Both the position numbers and the translations under genes were made by a program. The notes under the pieces are model-generated. The model made no database searches, was not told where the DNA came from, and worked only from the letters and a program-made list of their open reading frames with translations. Below, one piece after another: positions 32,709 to 44,456 of a stretch of 64,000 nucleotides of DNA. The DNA comes from Azolla caroliniana. Lineage: Eukaryota > Polypodiophyta. The stretch is taken from assembly GCA_043228905.1 (NCBI GenBank), contig JBHGNT010000015.1, positions 6,696,001 to 6,760,000 on the forward strand, written 5' to 3'. Each line of letters starts with the position of its first letter. The first letter of the stretch is position 1.

Positions 32709-34077
32709 ATGATAGCTAGTGTGCAAGTCTACCTTAGTAAAATATCTTGCAATTTGGAGTCTATCTATCAAGTCATTAGAATGAGGCAAAGGGTAGGAAT
32801 TGTCAATGGTGAGTTTATTCAATTGAAATTTACACACATTCGTCAAGTTCCATCCTTCTTCTTAGCCAAGATGACGGGAGCTCCCCGTGGAGATTTTCTA
32901 TACTGGATGTGTCCCATCCTCAAGTACTCAATTTGTCGGGCAATTTCATCCTCTTTGGTTCGACTCAACTGATAAGGGGGTATACTCATAGGTTTAGCAC
33001 TTGGACCAAGTTTATCTTATGATCTATAGACCAAGAAGGAGGTAATCCTTGAGGTAACTTATCCGGAAATAAGTCCTTAAAATGCGACAAGATGTTACGT
33101 AGAGCATCTTTCTCAAAATCATGCAATGAACTCTTATCTACAAATTGATATAGAGGATCATTGGGTTGTAATATACGTGCATAAAATTGTGCATCGACAT
33201 TTCGATCATAAGTATAAAGATTATTAACAGACATTAAATTGTTTATCGCAATCCCCTGAATAAAAACTTGTTGGTTGTTATTTCCATCAAAAGAAATAGT
33301 ATGATTCAACCAATCGATATCAAGACTATGTCTACTATAAAACCATATGTAACCAAGACCTACATCTACCGTTCGTAAACACATTACATGAAAAGTCAAC
33401 TTTTCAGTGTAGTTATTGATTACTAGGTGTACACCATATGCAATTAATGAATGCCTTTGGACATGGCCTCCCGCAATAAGGACTTTGTAGTCATGGTCAC
33501 TTTTGGTTGTTTTTATTCGTAACATCTGCACCATATTAGAGTCAAGATAATTATGAGTGCTACCACAGTCAAATAGTATAGTTACACCTTGCTTGTGGAT
33601 AGTCCCATAAGTTTTAAGTAAATCATGTGCTCCAAGTATATATTTTTTTAATGCAATAGTGCTAACGGAATTCAAATAATTCAAGAACATACTTGGATTA
33701 TTGGAAGTTGATGGCTTTCTTTGCGGAATGTTGGATTTACCGCTTTCCTTTCTCCGCCTACAGTCGTTGGCTTTATGCCCATGCTTGTTACAAAAGTTGC
33801 AGATTATTACCCGCCTTTTCGCATTGTCGCTTTGACCTATCGAAGACGGTTGGTATCTACGTTTACCGCTTTCTCCTTCCAATTCTTTTGGTTTGTAATG
33901 AGCTTTTGTATCAAATAGAATGCAGACACGTTCCATCGCTTCTCCCAAAGTCTTGGGTTGATGAGCATGGATCTCATAATGAAAATCTTTATTATGGAAA
34001 CTATTAATATATAATCCTATCAATATTTCCTCATTAGAAGCTGACAAAAGTCCATGCTTTGTTTTCATGTCGTACAA
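32709..34077 (-). pseudogene. Ty3 gag C-terminus, protease and RT start
   Basis: A 363-codon open stretch (34077-32989) reads the gag C-part, a knuckle CNFCNKHGHKANDC (C-x2-C-x4-H-x4-C), and the protease ILFDCGSTHNYLD with DCG for the usual DSG. It then reaches the N-terminal RT region (LFPDKLPQGLPP). From 32985 to 32709 RT continues in other frames (FTKVDLHTSYH) up to the insert. Confidence 0.82.
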
Positions 34078-34758
34078 ATACTAATTGAATTGGTCAATAG
34101 TCCTGCCCTTATCAGACAAGTGACACATATCTTGTATCACTTGAGAAGTGTTCTTGGGACGGAAAAATTCCGTCCTGAGAGTCTTTTCAAATGCCTCCCA
34201 TGTTCAAGGTTTTCTATCCAACCGCTCCCACCAAGAGTTTGCAATACCGATCATTTCACGAATTGCCATATCGATCTTTTCAGAGTCATTCTGAATATCT
34301 CGAGACGAAAGTGAGCATTCCATCGGTTTATCCAACTACTCACAAACTCGTGGTTGCGTATTGCTTATCCCTTCCCGAGAACTTTTGAGGAGTAAATGAA
34401 GGCTTATTCGTATTGCTTGATGTGGAAGTGTGTGCCTTTAACTCCAAAATCTATTCTTGAAGGTTTTCAAACTGATGCTTATTGGCGTCAAGAAGCCCTT
34501 CAAGTTTGGAGAGGAACGTAGTTATGACCATTGTCGTTGACCTGACAATATCGTCTTGCATTTTACGGGAATCATCCCTCGTGACCAATTCGATATCATC
34601 GTTAATATCCTCGTCACGGATTGGAGATATTGGTCGGTTGTCCTCATCTCGCATTGGAGAATTGGATGACCTTGACGGGTGGGAGATGTGGAATGTGTCG
34701 AAAAACTTTGTTGGTTGGGAGATGTGTGATGTGCAGAATTGCGAGAGGAGGAAGCCAT
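34078..34758 (-). pseudogene. Ty3 gag N-terminal part
   Basis: An ATG at 34758 begins MASSSRNSAHHTSPNQQS. After a frameshift near 34640 the frame reads TMVITTFLSKLEGLLDANKH. Between 34450 and 34078 further gag sequence is visible only in pieces with stops. The leader continues past the inserted copia at 40004. Confidence 0.6.
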
Positions 34759-34832
34759 GAAAAATAAGGAGAGTTGAGAGAGTAAAGAAATAAGTATACT
34801 AAATTCTAAAGTATTAAAGTGTTATAAAATAT

Positions 34833-35104
34833 TGTAAGGAAAGGAGAGTGATTGTATGCAGCGGTACAACTGTGTGTGTGTGTGTGCACGTATGAGCACT
34901 TATGCGAAACTAAGAGAGAGATAGAGAGACTTAAGATGAGACAACTATATATTACTTCCACCAGTAACGAAGTTACAAAAGGTTGGCTTAAATGCCAACT
35001 AAACTAGGGCAAAGGACCTTTCTACTATTTACAAAACTAACCTAGTATGTCCATGAGCTAGTGTGAAACCTATTTCTATGGGAAGTTGAGTTCAATTCTC
35101 AACA
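34833..35104 (-). repeat. 3' LTR of copia element B
   Basis: Starts tgtaaggaaagg and ends aattctcaaca. It is followed by tgcctcttcgaac on the internal side. It is 25 bp longer than its partner owing to microsatellite and other indels. Confidence 0.85.
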
Positions 35105-35251
35105 TGCCTCTTCGAACACAAGTTCCAGACATCTCAAAATTGTTTCGGATCAGTTTTTGGAACACTTCAAACTTCGATTGTTTGGCTTTTCAGTTGTGTA
35201 CTCCTTGTTTGGCTTTGATCAATCGATCGGTTCACTGTTATGTACTCCTCC

Positions 35252-36627
35252 TCAAGCTCGGTTGATCTGGAATAGATAGGTCAAGGTTCGACCGAATGGC
35301 TGCAGCTTGTCGATACCCAGGGCTTTCGTGAAAATGTTGGCTACTTGTAGATTCGTGCTGATGTGATGTAAGTCTATATCTCCAACTTGCATGGGTTTGC
35401 GGATGAAGTGGTAGTGCACTTTGGCATGCTTAGTACGTGCGTGGAATACGGGGTTCTGCGCTAGGTAGATATTGCTCATGTTGTCATAGTATAGACGAAT
35501 CAAATACTTGATGGGTACACCCAGATCCTTCAGTATACGCTTGAGCCTTACAGCTTTGCATGCGACGACCGTCGCGCCCCTGTATTCGGCTTCCGTGCTC
35601 GATAGTGCGATTGTCGGTTGCTTCTTGCTACTCCATGAGATTGCTTTGCTGCCGAGGGAGAAGACGAATCTTGATGTTGACCGTCTATCTAGTTTATAAC
35701 CTGCCCAGTCCGCGTATGTGTACCCTTCAAGTCGAATTATTGTATTTGATCCGTATTTAATGCCGTAATCCATTGTACCACATGCGTACCGAAGTATCCT
35801 CTTAGCGCAATCAAGATGAAGGTTTCATGGATTCTGCATGAAATGGCTAAGTAGGCCGACTGAATAGTCGAGGTTGGGGTGTGTAATGGTTAGGTAGATG
35901 AGGCTGCTGAGTTGGCTTGCACTCGGCTGTGCCAGAATCGACATCAAGCTTGAGATTACGGCCAAGCGGGATGGATACAAGTTTGCACTCTGTCATCCCG
36001 AACTTGTAGAGTAAGTTGAGGACATAGTGTCGTTTTGAGATCATTATCCCGATAGGTGTCTGAATTACTTCGATGCCTAAGAAGTAATGGAGCTCGTGTA
36101 GGTCTTTCATTTCAAATCTGCCAAAGAGAAGTGTTTTGACCTTGTTAATCTCGGCGAGATCCTTTCCTCTGATGACCAAAATCCACGTATAGGATGATGA
36201 CAATCGGGCTATCCGACTCATATCGGATGTAAAGAGAATTATAGGATTTTGACATTCAAAATCTGATTTGATGAAGATATTGTGCGATCTTTGAATGCCA
36301 CGCACGTGGTGCTTGTTTGAGGCCGTAGAGTGACTTCTTGAGTCGGTACACGACGCTCAGATGATTGCGCGATTCAAAACCGGGTGGTTGGATCATGTAC
36401 GCCTCCTCTTCTAATTCACCTTGAAGAAAGACATTCTTGACGTCCATCTGGTGGAGGTGCCACCCTTTTTCTTGTGGCCCATTAAGCGTTGTCGTAATCG
36501 GGCTTTCTTCGTACATGCGCGTGAGCTGATCTTTGGCTTCAATCTCTATTTCGGTGTATTCCGGGTTGAGCGGAATTAGAGTCGAAGTCATCTCTAGTGC
36601 ACACCAGGATGTGGAATCATCAAACAA
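35252..36627 (-). pseudogene. Copia B RT (deleted) and RNase H
   Basis: RT keeps HQMDVKNVFLQGELEEEAYM, QPPGFESRNHLS and LYGLKQAPRAWHSK. The YVDD box region is broken near 36190 (VIRGKDLAEINKVK follows). RNase H reads YTYADWAGYKLDRRSTSR, STEAEYRGATVVACK and YYDNMSNIYLAQN. The first third of RT is deleted in frame. Frameshifts lie near 36260 and 35850. Confidence 0.85.
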
Positions 36628-38063
36628 CGATGTCTCGACTCACTTGAGATTTTTGAGTTGAGGGATTATAGCACCTGCACCCCTTTTGCTCTAGGGAGTA
36701 TCCTACGAGGATACATTTCTCCGACTTTGGGTCGAGCTTTTGTCGCTTCTCTTCGGGGATGTGAACATACGCGATTGAGCCGAAAATACGGACCAAGGTT
36801 GTTAGGTACATTAGGTACGGTATGGATACCATGTGTATTTAACGTATTAATACTCATGTAGTACCTCCCAATTTAAAAATACGTTAAATATGTTTTCTTA
36901 ATATGTTAAATACTTATAAAATACGTATTTTACGTATAGCACGTTAAATACTTCTAGAATTTGAAAATTATTTAGCTTTCTAAAAAATATCTATAATATT
37001 GTAAAAAACATCTATGTTTACACAATTTTGTGATGTACAATATAGTTCTACATCCTAAAATGCATATAAGACATTTGAACATTTCACATCCTAAAATACT
37101 TGTAGTAATATGGATGTCGACATTCCCTTATTCTATAAATCACTGTAAGTGTGTATCATGATGTTCTACTTCACATTGTAATTATTTACAATTATGCCTT
37201 CATAGATTGAGGAATTGTCTACGATTATCACACTCATGATAGGTTTCTCTTTTCTTCGTTTTCTTCTTCTTCTTCTTCTTCTACCTTCTGTGATTATCAC
37301 ACTCAAGACAACTTTATGTCTTTTTCTTTATCTTCTTCATCGTCATCTCTTCTATTCTTCTTTCTTGCTTCCTTTGGCTTCTTTTTCACTAAAATCTTTT
37401 TTTTTCTTTTGCTTTTTGTTAGGGGTTTACTTACATTTTCTTTATAAATACGTATTATACCTGTTTTTTTATAAATACGTTAAATACCGTATTGGACAAA
37501 TGTACATGATATTTCACTGAACAACATTGAGGTATAGGACGTACTATACAAATGATGAGGTATTATACGTATTTAAACGTTAAATACGGGTACGTAAACA
37601 ACCATGATACGAACATGTGATAAGTTTGGCTTCTTTCCAGAGAACTTCTTGTGGAGGGTTACGTCGCGGACTTGTTCATTAGGTATATAGCCGTGTTCGC
37701 CGCTTCTGTCCAATACGATTTCAGAAGGTTTTTCTCGTTCATCATCGCCTGTGCAACCTCTATTATGTGCCGGTTCTTTCGCTCGGCTATGACATTTTGC
37801 TGAGGTGTGTGACGACATGGGAATTCTCGTGGGATTCCTTCCTTTCGGAGATATGTCGTAAACTCATCTGAAAAATATTTCTTGCCTCCATCCGATCGAA
37901 GGCATCGTACGTGACGACCTGTGGCTTTCTCGACTTTGGTTTTGAACCTTTGGAAGTGACCGAACACTTCACTCTTCTGCTTCATCGGGTAGATCCAGGT
38001 CGATGAATGTAACATAATATTGGCAACCTCCGAATGTTGCCATCTGGGCTGGTCCTCACACAT
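36628..38063 (-). pseudogene. Copia B integrase, split by a MITE
   Basis: The minus strand reads the core (KATGRHVRCLRSDGGKKYF, PQQNVIAERKNRH with the catalytic Glu, SYWTEAANTAIYLMNK) to 37615. After the MITE it reads VRIFGSIAYVHIPEEKRQKL and KCILVGYSLEQKG. Removing the MITE and one copy of its target duplication restores continuity with the pattern seen in copia A (LSHVRIFGAIAYVHIP). Confidence 0.85.
36794..37606. mobile_element. Non-autonomous hAT-type DNA transposon (MITE), 8-bp target duplication
   Basis: An 813-bp AT-rich insert begins CAAGGTTGTT and ends AACAACCATG, imperfect terminal inverted repeats (9 of 10). It is flanked by ATACGGAC (36786-36793) and ATACGAAC (37607-37614), an 8-bp duplication with one difference. 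Eight-bp duplications are typical of hAT elements. Subterminal regions are rich in acgttaaata motifs in both orientations. The CT-rich open stretch at 37215-37520 is low complexity and not a transposase. Confidence 0.82.
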
Positions 38064-38784
38064 CTAAATGTACGACATCCAGGATCCCTTTGCTCACATT
38101 CTGCTCTTTCAGGAATGGATGTTGGTGTTGCTTTCCGAACTGGCACGCTTCGCATACGCCTGTAATCTCCTTCCTGGTAAAGTTTGAGAGTCCGATTACG
38201 ACTCATTTTGATTGCATATTCTGGAGCTTCTAGAGGTTGATGTGGCCAATTCTCTTGTGCCACAGTCTCAAGTCTGTTTCGACTTTGATGCCATTAGGAA
38301 ACATACCGGACTTCACCTCGCTTGACTCGAGGATGAACATTCGGCCTTCTCGACAGCCATGAGCTACGACTCGATTGTCTTTTTCGATAAAGCATCCGTC
38401 AATCTTATATCGTACTTGCATGCCTTGTTTGACAATCTGGCCGACCGAGACTAGGTTCTTCATGATGGTTGGGATATGCTGGACATTTTTGAGGTAGTTT
38501 TGTTTGCCTTTGTTTCCGAATGGGACGTTCCCGATATGCTGTATTAAATGAGTCGTGGCATCGCCTGTTTCGACATATCCAGGCGGTTCGGGTTCTCGTA
38601 ATTCCCGGAACCAATCTTCATGAAATGTCATATGATTGGATGCTCCTGAGTCAACGAACCATACATTATCTGAGGGTGTGGTGCTTGTTTCACCTTGTGT
38701 CGCCATTGAGTGTGTTTTGTGCCTCATCATGAACATTCCGCTACGATCATCGTAGTCAAAATTCGAGGCGTAATTCGTGCACAT
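38064..38784 (-). pseudogene. Copia B protease and GAG-pre-integrase region
   Basis: The minus strand reads VWFVDSGASNHMTFHEDWF, an intact DSG aspartic protease active site with the copia-type SNHMT that follows. Next come HIPTIMKNLVSVGQIVKQGM and LRLWHKRIGHINL, the start of the integrase zinc finger. The 184-codon stretch from 38784 to 38233 is open. Further on the frame shifts. Confidence 0.87.
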
Positions 38785-39714
38785 TCCGCTATGATTGTTA
38801 TAGTCGGAATTTGATGCGTTATTCGTGAGTTGTCAACTTGTTGAAGTGGAGTCTCTCTTCTTCTTTCAACACTCTTCTTCATAGTGTCCCAGTTTTCCGT
38901 AGTATCCACATTCGATTGGGTGATTGCGATTGCTTGGTCCAGTGTGATGACTCCCCCTTCTGCCGAACTCTCTAGAATTGTTCCTGTCCACTTACAATTG
39001 GTGGGAATTACTCTCTTGGATATGCCAACTGTGACGGCCTGTCCGAATCGACCTCTATTTCCACGACAAAAATTTCTTCTATCATCCGATTGAGAGTAGA
39101 GCATATGACCCTTTGGTGCGTTGCTCCTTTGTTGGGCGTGATTTTCTTCGACTAGCAATATTGATTGGAGATCTAATTGAGCCAAATCGGGGTGCTAAGC
39201 CACCGAGGCATATTTGCGCCATCTCGTCATCATCGATGATGACATTGATCGATCCAAGGGCGTCACATAGCTCCTTGATCTTCAAGGTATATATGTTGAT
39301 TGACATGTCCCTTTGATGAATATTGTTCAGCTCTTGACGAAGTTGAAGCTGACGGGTTGCCGTATTGGCCGCAAAGATCTTCTTAAGATTGCCCCAAGCT
39401 TCTTGTTCACCTCTCGAATATAGTTGAGCATGTGAACATGTACGCGTGATGCAAAGCAATACAACACACGGCTTGCAGCCTGCACCCAAACGGGATAGTC
39501 GTCGTGTTGGGTTGGGTTGTGTTTCATGAGCTCCTTCAATATAGCTCCAATATCCTTGTTCGACAAGGTACTCATGCATCTTGTACTCCCAAGATGCGAA
39601 GTTTGTCTTGTCCAGCTTCTTCGTAGGAAGAGCGCGTCCCATCTGAGTATTCATGATGATTTCTTCTCTGTTTCTTGAACCAGTTCTGTTGATTATCGGT
39701 ATGTAGAACACCAC
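38785..39714 (-). pseudogene. Copia B gag
   Basis: Starts MNTQMGRALPTKKLDKTNF (ATG near 39655) and continues through YLVEQGYWSYIEGAHETQ and LRQELNNIHQRDMSINIYT to DEMAQICLGGLAPRFGS. After a frame change it reads QSILLVEENHAQQRS and RNRGRFGQ. Two frameshifts (near 39480 and 39190) break it. The knuckle is not cleanly visible (cysteine-containing remnant near 38900). Confidence 0.82.
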
Positions 39715-39756
39715 AGTCGATTAGTCTTGATTAGAAAGCCACACGCTGTAATACCA

Positions 39757-40003
39757 TGTAAAGAAAGGAGAGTGATTGTGTACAGCGATAGGACTGTGTG
39801 TGTTCGCGTATGAGCACTTATGCAAAACAAAAAGAGAGAGAGAGAGACTTAAGATGAGAAAAGTAGCAACATTACAAAAGGTTGGTTTAAATACCAACTA
39901 AACTAGGGCAAGGGCCCTTTCTACTATTTACAAAACTAGCCTGATATGTCCATGAGCTAGTGTGAAACCTATTTCTATGGGAAGTTGAGTTCGATTCTCA
40001 ACA
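39757..40003 (-). repeat. 5' LTR of copia element B
   Basis: Starts tgtaaagaaagg, ends cgattctcaaca. Directly inside it the minus strand reads TGGTATTACAGCGTGTGG, a mutated initiator-Met-tRNA priming site. Confidence 0.85.
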
Positions 40004-42164
40004 AAGACTTTAGAATTTGGATGAGGAAATGAAGAGTGACAAATCATGAGAGAATGGGTATACTTATATACCCAATTTTCTTAAGTCGGTGAGTAATAAA
40101 GATACCCCTAGATATGTCTAATTTAGGCAGTTATCCCCTTTTCAGCTATAGGGATTCTTAGATTAGACATTAGGAGCAATACCTTCCCTTTTAGGAAGTC
40201 GGTGAGGAGTAGTTGGTCAACACCTCTCTAAGGTTAATCTCTTGAATACTTCCAAACTAGAAATTCTCCCTTTTTAGTTATGAGAATTTCTAGTCTAGAT
40301 TTTAGAGATAAACATCCCCTTTTAGGAAGTCCGTGGGGATAGTAGGTGACTTCCTTGAGAATCACTGTACTAACCAAACGATGATGATGGTCATCCCAAT
40401 AATGATGATCTCTTCACTCATCATCCCCATATTCATCCTATGCATCTCATACTCATGATCCCCTCTCAAACATTAATTTCTTCTCTTATCTTTCTCCTTC
40501 GTATCGATTAATAAATGTTGATGATCTTATCCATATAATTATATTATCATCCTTATAATAAACTATTTAATCATCCATATAATCCATCCATAAACACATA
40601 TGATCTATGGTTTGTCCATTTATCATTGTGTAATTAACACGTACCCATGGTGATGGATGATTGTGGCCATTCAAATAAACCTTAGGGTTGATGATCAATT
40701 GATTATCAACATTCAACGATCATGACCCTAGTTCTTTCGGCCAATAATAAAATTGATTAACAATGAACATTATCCATATATATGGTGATCATCAATTAAT
40801 TCATCTAAAATTAGATGATCAAGCATCACCTATAGTATAGTAGGTGGCCGACCTCTAGAGATGTGATCTCCACATGTAAGGCCGCCTCATGGGCATGGCC
40901 ATCAGATCAAGAGGGGTATATGAAACATAAAGTATAACTATATTTAATGTGCCTTTATTTTAATAAATATATATTAAATATCTTAACATAAAACAAACAC
41001 ATAATAATAATAACAATAATTTTATAAAACTTTGTTTTTTATTTAAACCCCTTGATTTTATTTTGTGCCTCAGTGGATCAAATTCAAAGCCTTTCTTTTT
41101 AAGGTTATAACAAGAATCTACTAACCAACCCATTACACAAACCTTGTTACAATAAGGTCTATGTCAAAACCTTAATATATTTATTATACATAAACCCCTA
41201 CAATAAATCGCGGTCGTGCCTTCCAGTGCTAGATCGTTGCATGAGTCGGGTGGGAACTGCTGAGGTTTTGGACTAGGAGGAGAATTTTAAGGCTAATAAG
41301 AATATAAATAGATTATAAGAAAGAGAGATAAGAATTCGTGAATCCCACGAATATAGTGATCTAGTTTAACTTAATATTTAAAACCATTGTAATAATTTGA
41401 AATTGTTTAGAATAGATTAGAGTAGATTGAGAAAAGAGATCAAAAGTGGTGAATCCCACAAGTATTATATTAATCAATATTTAGAACGTAATCAAAAACC
41501 CAAGAATCAACAACCTTATTACAATTTGCTCCTCCCTTTTATATAGTCATGGGAGACAATAAGTATAGTCTACCATATGGAAAGCATCATGCTTTTTCTA
41601 AAGTGTTCATGCACACCAGATGTGCATGAATAACTTTTTCTATTATGCTTTCCTTCCAATAATAATGTTTATGCAAGTAATATGTGCATGAATAGTTTTC
41701 TCAATCATGCCTTTTCTTTTAAGTAAAGTTTGATGCACTCTACATGTAAAAGTAGCTTTTACTAAAAATATAAGTGAAACTAACCTTTGGGATATCTATT
41801 TGCTTAACACTCATTATGTGTTAGTCTGATGGTAAGGCTTTAATTTATTAAAATGGAGGTGCATGGTTTGAATCTTGCCCTATGCAGGTAACATGTATTC
41901 TTATATTTTTTTCGTTTTCTTCATATTTATTAAATTGAGTACTTTATACGTTTTTCACGTAGTGTACGAAATACACTACGACACCGCACATCAACATATC
42001 ACCCCCACACGGAATCTCCATGGCGTTTTCTACACTCCCCCAATCTATCATTAAACATACATTAGTACATTAAAACAATAAATCATATTTTCCCGTACTA
42101 AGGCACACAATGCGAATCCAATCAAACATTATATTTTTAGGATTAAAACCGCTCTTATACCATA
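40004..42164 (-). other. Leader region of the second chromovirus-like element, no gene seen
   Basis: This 2.1-kb AT-rich stretch lies between gag and the 5' LTR once copia B is removed. It has no open frame with recognisable domains. Weak internal repeats (ttttaggaagtcggtg at about 40190 and 40322; gtgaatcccac at about 41338 and 41450) and a tRNA-like module (tgatggtaaggc ... ggtttgaatctt, 41822-41880) are visible. The part 41250-42000 could hide a further LTR-like remnant, but I found no partner. A priming site reads on the minus strand at 42145-42162. Confidence 0.55.
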
Positions 42165-42559
42165 TATAATAACCAAGATCATTAATCCAAAAATAAAGAC
42201 ATAAATGGCACAATCATACTAAATATACGTGTTACCACCCATCCGCCCCCGCGCCAGAGTCAACAATGCAAACCAGGAATCCCTATCTTTCCCATACTAG
42301 TTAGGATCTCCACGTTAGGACCTTGGTAGATGACTAGTCCACATTAAAGAGAGCTTTGTTAGAAGCACTTATGGGGCTCCCCTTGACTAAGAAGAGTATG
42401 CCCTATTTATAGGACCTAGGCCATGTAATGACATCTACCTGACCAATCATGTGTGGGGTACCCAATGACATACATTAGGTCAGTCCAATAAAGCTTACGA
42501 CTCAGATATTACAATATGATAGCCCCCCAATAAGAACGTCTAAACAAATGAACATTACA
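42165..42559 (-). repeat. 5' LTR of the second chromovirus-like element
   Basis: Partner of 29534-29913. Differences are scattered transitions plus a short insertion (cctatctttcccatactagtt). It is followed by CTCCG, matching CTTCG before the left LTR except at one base. Confidence 0.9.
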
Positions 42560-42564
42560 CTCCG

Positions 42565-44118
42565 GCTCCACCTGGCAGGCTCGCGCTTCTCGACCCGTCC
42601 AATTTCGCTTTCCACGACCTGTCCAGTCCCGAGCACCTCAACCCTCTCGGTCGGCTTGTCTGCTCATAAGGCCCATCTGAACTCCTTTGCTATTACGACT
42701 TCGGCGCTTCTCGACCCGTCGGTTCGTCTATGTCGATGTCGACTTCTGCGGCATCCTTATCCGTTTGGATTTTAGTTGACTTGGCTTCTCCGAATCGAAC
42801 TCTTCTTCCGAAATGGGTGCATCTGATTCGTTCTAGCTCTTGTTAGAATTGGTTGTCTCCAATTCGTCTTCAACCTCTAGGCCATTCACCATGTCAGACC
42901 ATGTCTAGGTCTTGCCCTTCTCCTTTCGGTCGGCTCTGTCCTTTTCCACTCTACCGTCGTCGTCGCTTGTTCCGGCTTGTTCAGATGTGCCGACTTGTTT
43001 AGTCGACTCGGTTCCCTTTTCTTCTTGTCTCCCCTTGCTACATTTGTTTCCTTCTCACTGGCTACTTGTCCGGTGCCATTTCCTGTTATTTCTCCGGTTT
43101 TCGTTCCGGTTCCGGTTCTCCCCGTATCAATACCACTTCGCCCCCTCAAGTGTGGAATGTTGACATGCTTAAGACCAAGCATCTCCAAAAAGTGATGCAA
43201 CTTGCCGGTTCCAAGGGCCTTGGTGATTGCCAATCCGTCTAGACATACCAAAGTTCTACTTCACCGCTGAGGACCCACACTTCTATGTGCTTCATCCGAG
43301 CATAGAACACAGGGTTCTTGGCTAGCTCATGTTGTCATAGTAGATCGGGATCAAAGTCGGGACTTCGATCTAGAGGCCTTGCAGCAACCGCCGAAGCCAT
43401 ATGGCTTTACATGTGGTTATGGTAGTGTCTAATACTCAACCTCAGTGCTCGAAAGAGAAAACATGAATCCGGAAGTGGAACGTCGATCCGACACATCTCT
43501 GGCCCAATCGACATCTATATACCCAACTACTTTCTTGGTTATATCATGTCGGTAGGCTTTTGCATGAATGAACTTATCATTGCAACCAGATAGCTAATGT
43601 CGGGTCAGGTGATCGTCAAATTAATAAGGTTTCCGACAATTTTTCGAAACCGTTTCTCATCGCAGGCAAGTACGGAGTCAGGACAAAGCTTTAGGTTCTG
43701 ATCCAAGGGTGTGGAGACTGGTTGGCAGTCCATCATGCCGAACATGTACAACATATTTAGCACATAATGTCATTGAGATAACACTATGCCATCGGGGGTG
43801 TGGATCACTTCGATCTCGAGGAAGTAATGAAGTAACGAATGCATCCGAAATTTGGGATTTTACTCGGCCAATTTCAGGAAGTCTAGGTACGATGAAGACT
43901 AGATCATCTACATATAACAAGATGCATACTGGACCGTTCGGAACATTTCGTATGAACAGGGAAGAATCCAACTTTGAGGCCGCAAACCCCATCCTACACA
44001 ACTAGTGCGTGATCTTTGAACTCCAAGCACAAGGGGCTTGCTTCAGGCTAAAACGGGACTTCTTGAGTCGACACAGTGCCGAGTTGTTCGTCTCCGATAG
44101 AAACTTGGGGGGCTAGAC
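42565..44118 (-). pseudogene. Copia C RNase H and RT fragment with charged 3' tract
   Basis: From right to left: PPKFLSETNNSALCRL and FAASKLDSSLFIRN, then ILLYVDDLVF, the catalytic box. RNase H follows in badly broken form (from 43650 to 43250, ending GLKHVNIPHLRGR). Then 42565-43150 is a charged Lys/Arg/Glu/Thr tract without a known domain, as in the copy at 6870-7560. At 44118 it meets plus-strand protease sequence. Confidence 0.75.
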
Positions 44119-44280
44119 CATCGAATATATCGATGAAGTTCCCTTAAACCACATTTGACAAAAAGGGAAGCTGATGAACGTTTTGCACGTCCCAACAATC
44201 ACGAAGAACTTGGTGTAAGTCAGACAGATTTGTCGACCAGGGAATGCACGTTCAGTTCACACACCTTGGATGTTTCAGAG
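44119..44280 (+). pseudogene. Copia protease C-terminal fragment in opposite orientation
   Basis: The plus strand reads KLMNVLHVPTITKNLV and RSVHTPWMFQ-like sequence, the segment after the protease active site in copia D (54500-54620). It joins minus-strand RT on the left and a Tork-type RNase H tail on the right, so it lies between two recombination junctions. Confidence 0.75.
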
Positions 44281-44456
44281 GAGATAACACTGGCTCCGGG
44301 AGAAGGTAGAAGATGAAGACGTCGTGCTGACAAATATCCACACGAAGGAGAACAGATCGGATATGCGGACCAAGGTGCTTTCAACCGACAAGTTGGACGT
44401 GTGCCGCAAATGGATTGGATTAACGAGAAATCCCATGTCGGAGTGAAGGGGGATTT
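44281..44456 (+). pseudogene. Tork-type copia RNase H tail and polypurine tract
   Basis: The plus strand reads HWLREKVEDEDVVLTNIHT, then KLDVCRKWIGLTRNPMSE and TGA at about 44442, homologous to the end of the full-length Tork pol (RRYHWIRERVDDQEF ... KLDACRKRIRLVRHPMLE). It is followed by gaagggggatttt, a normal polypurine tract, and the LTR. Confidence 0.85.

Larger units (their letters stand above)
34833..40003 (-). mobile_element. Copia element B with RT deletion and an inserted MITE
   Basis: LTRs 34833-35104 and 39757-40003 flank a minus-strand gag-pol closely related to copia A. The gene order gag (39660-38900), protease (38784), integrase (38063-36620), RT (36627-35847), RNase H (35773-35252) can be followed. 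A hAT-type MITE lies in integrase. An in-frame deletion joins TTTLNGPQE to KGWHLHQMDVKN in RT. No convincing target duplication (aatat versus aagac). Confidence 0.88.
29534..42559 (-). mobile_element. Second chromovirus-like Ty3 element, with nested copia B
   Basis: LTRs 29534-29913 and 42165-42559 flank minus-strand gag, protease, RT, RNase H and integrase. A priming site TGGTATAAGAGCGG (minus strand) lies just inside the right LTR, and a polypurine run (ggaggggggg) just inside the left one. The target duplication is CTTCG/CTCCG with one mismatch. A copia element (34833-40003) sits between gag and the leader, and a smaller insert (about 32317-32708) sits in RT. All genes are broken. Confidence 0.88.
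29044..44118 (-). mobile_element. Copia element C, split by a 13-kb Ty3 insertion and rearranged at its 5' side
   Basis: 3' LTR at 29044-29464, then 69 bp of internal sequence, then the Ty3 element 29534-42559, then more internal sequence 42565-44118 (charged tract, RNase H, RT). The imperfect pair CTTCG/CTCCG flanks the Ty3 element, and sequence on both sides aligns with the intact arrangement in the related copy at 6870-7500. At 44118 RT is broken off and joined to plus-strand protease sequence, so integrase, gag and the 5' LTR are missing here. Confidence 0.75.

Noticed and set aside
37215-37520. 101-codon open frame with hydrophobic, Phe/Leu-rich product
   Set aside because: Produced by CT-rich low-complexity DNA inside a MITE. 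No start context or homologous domain.
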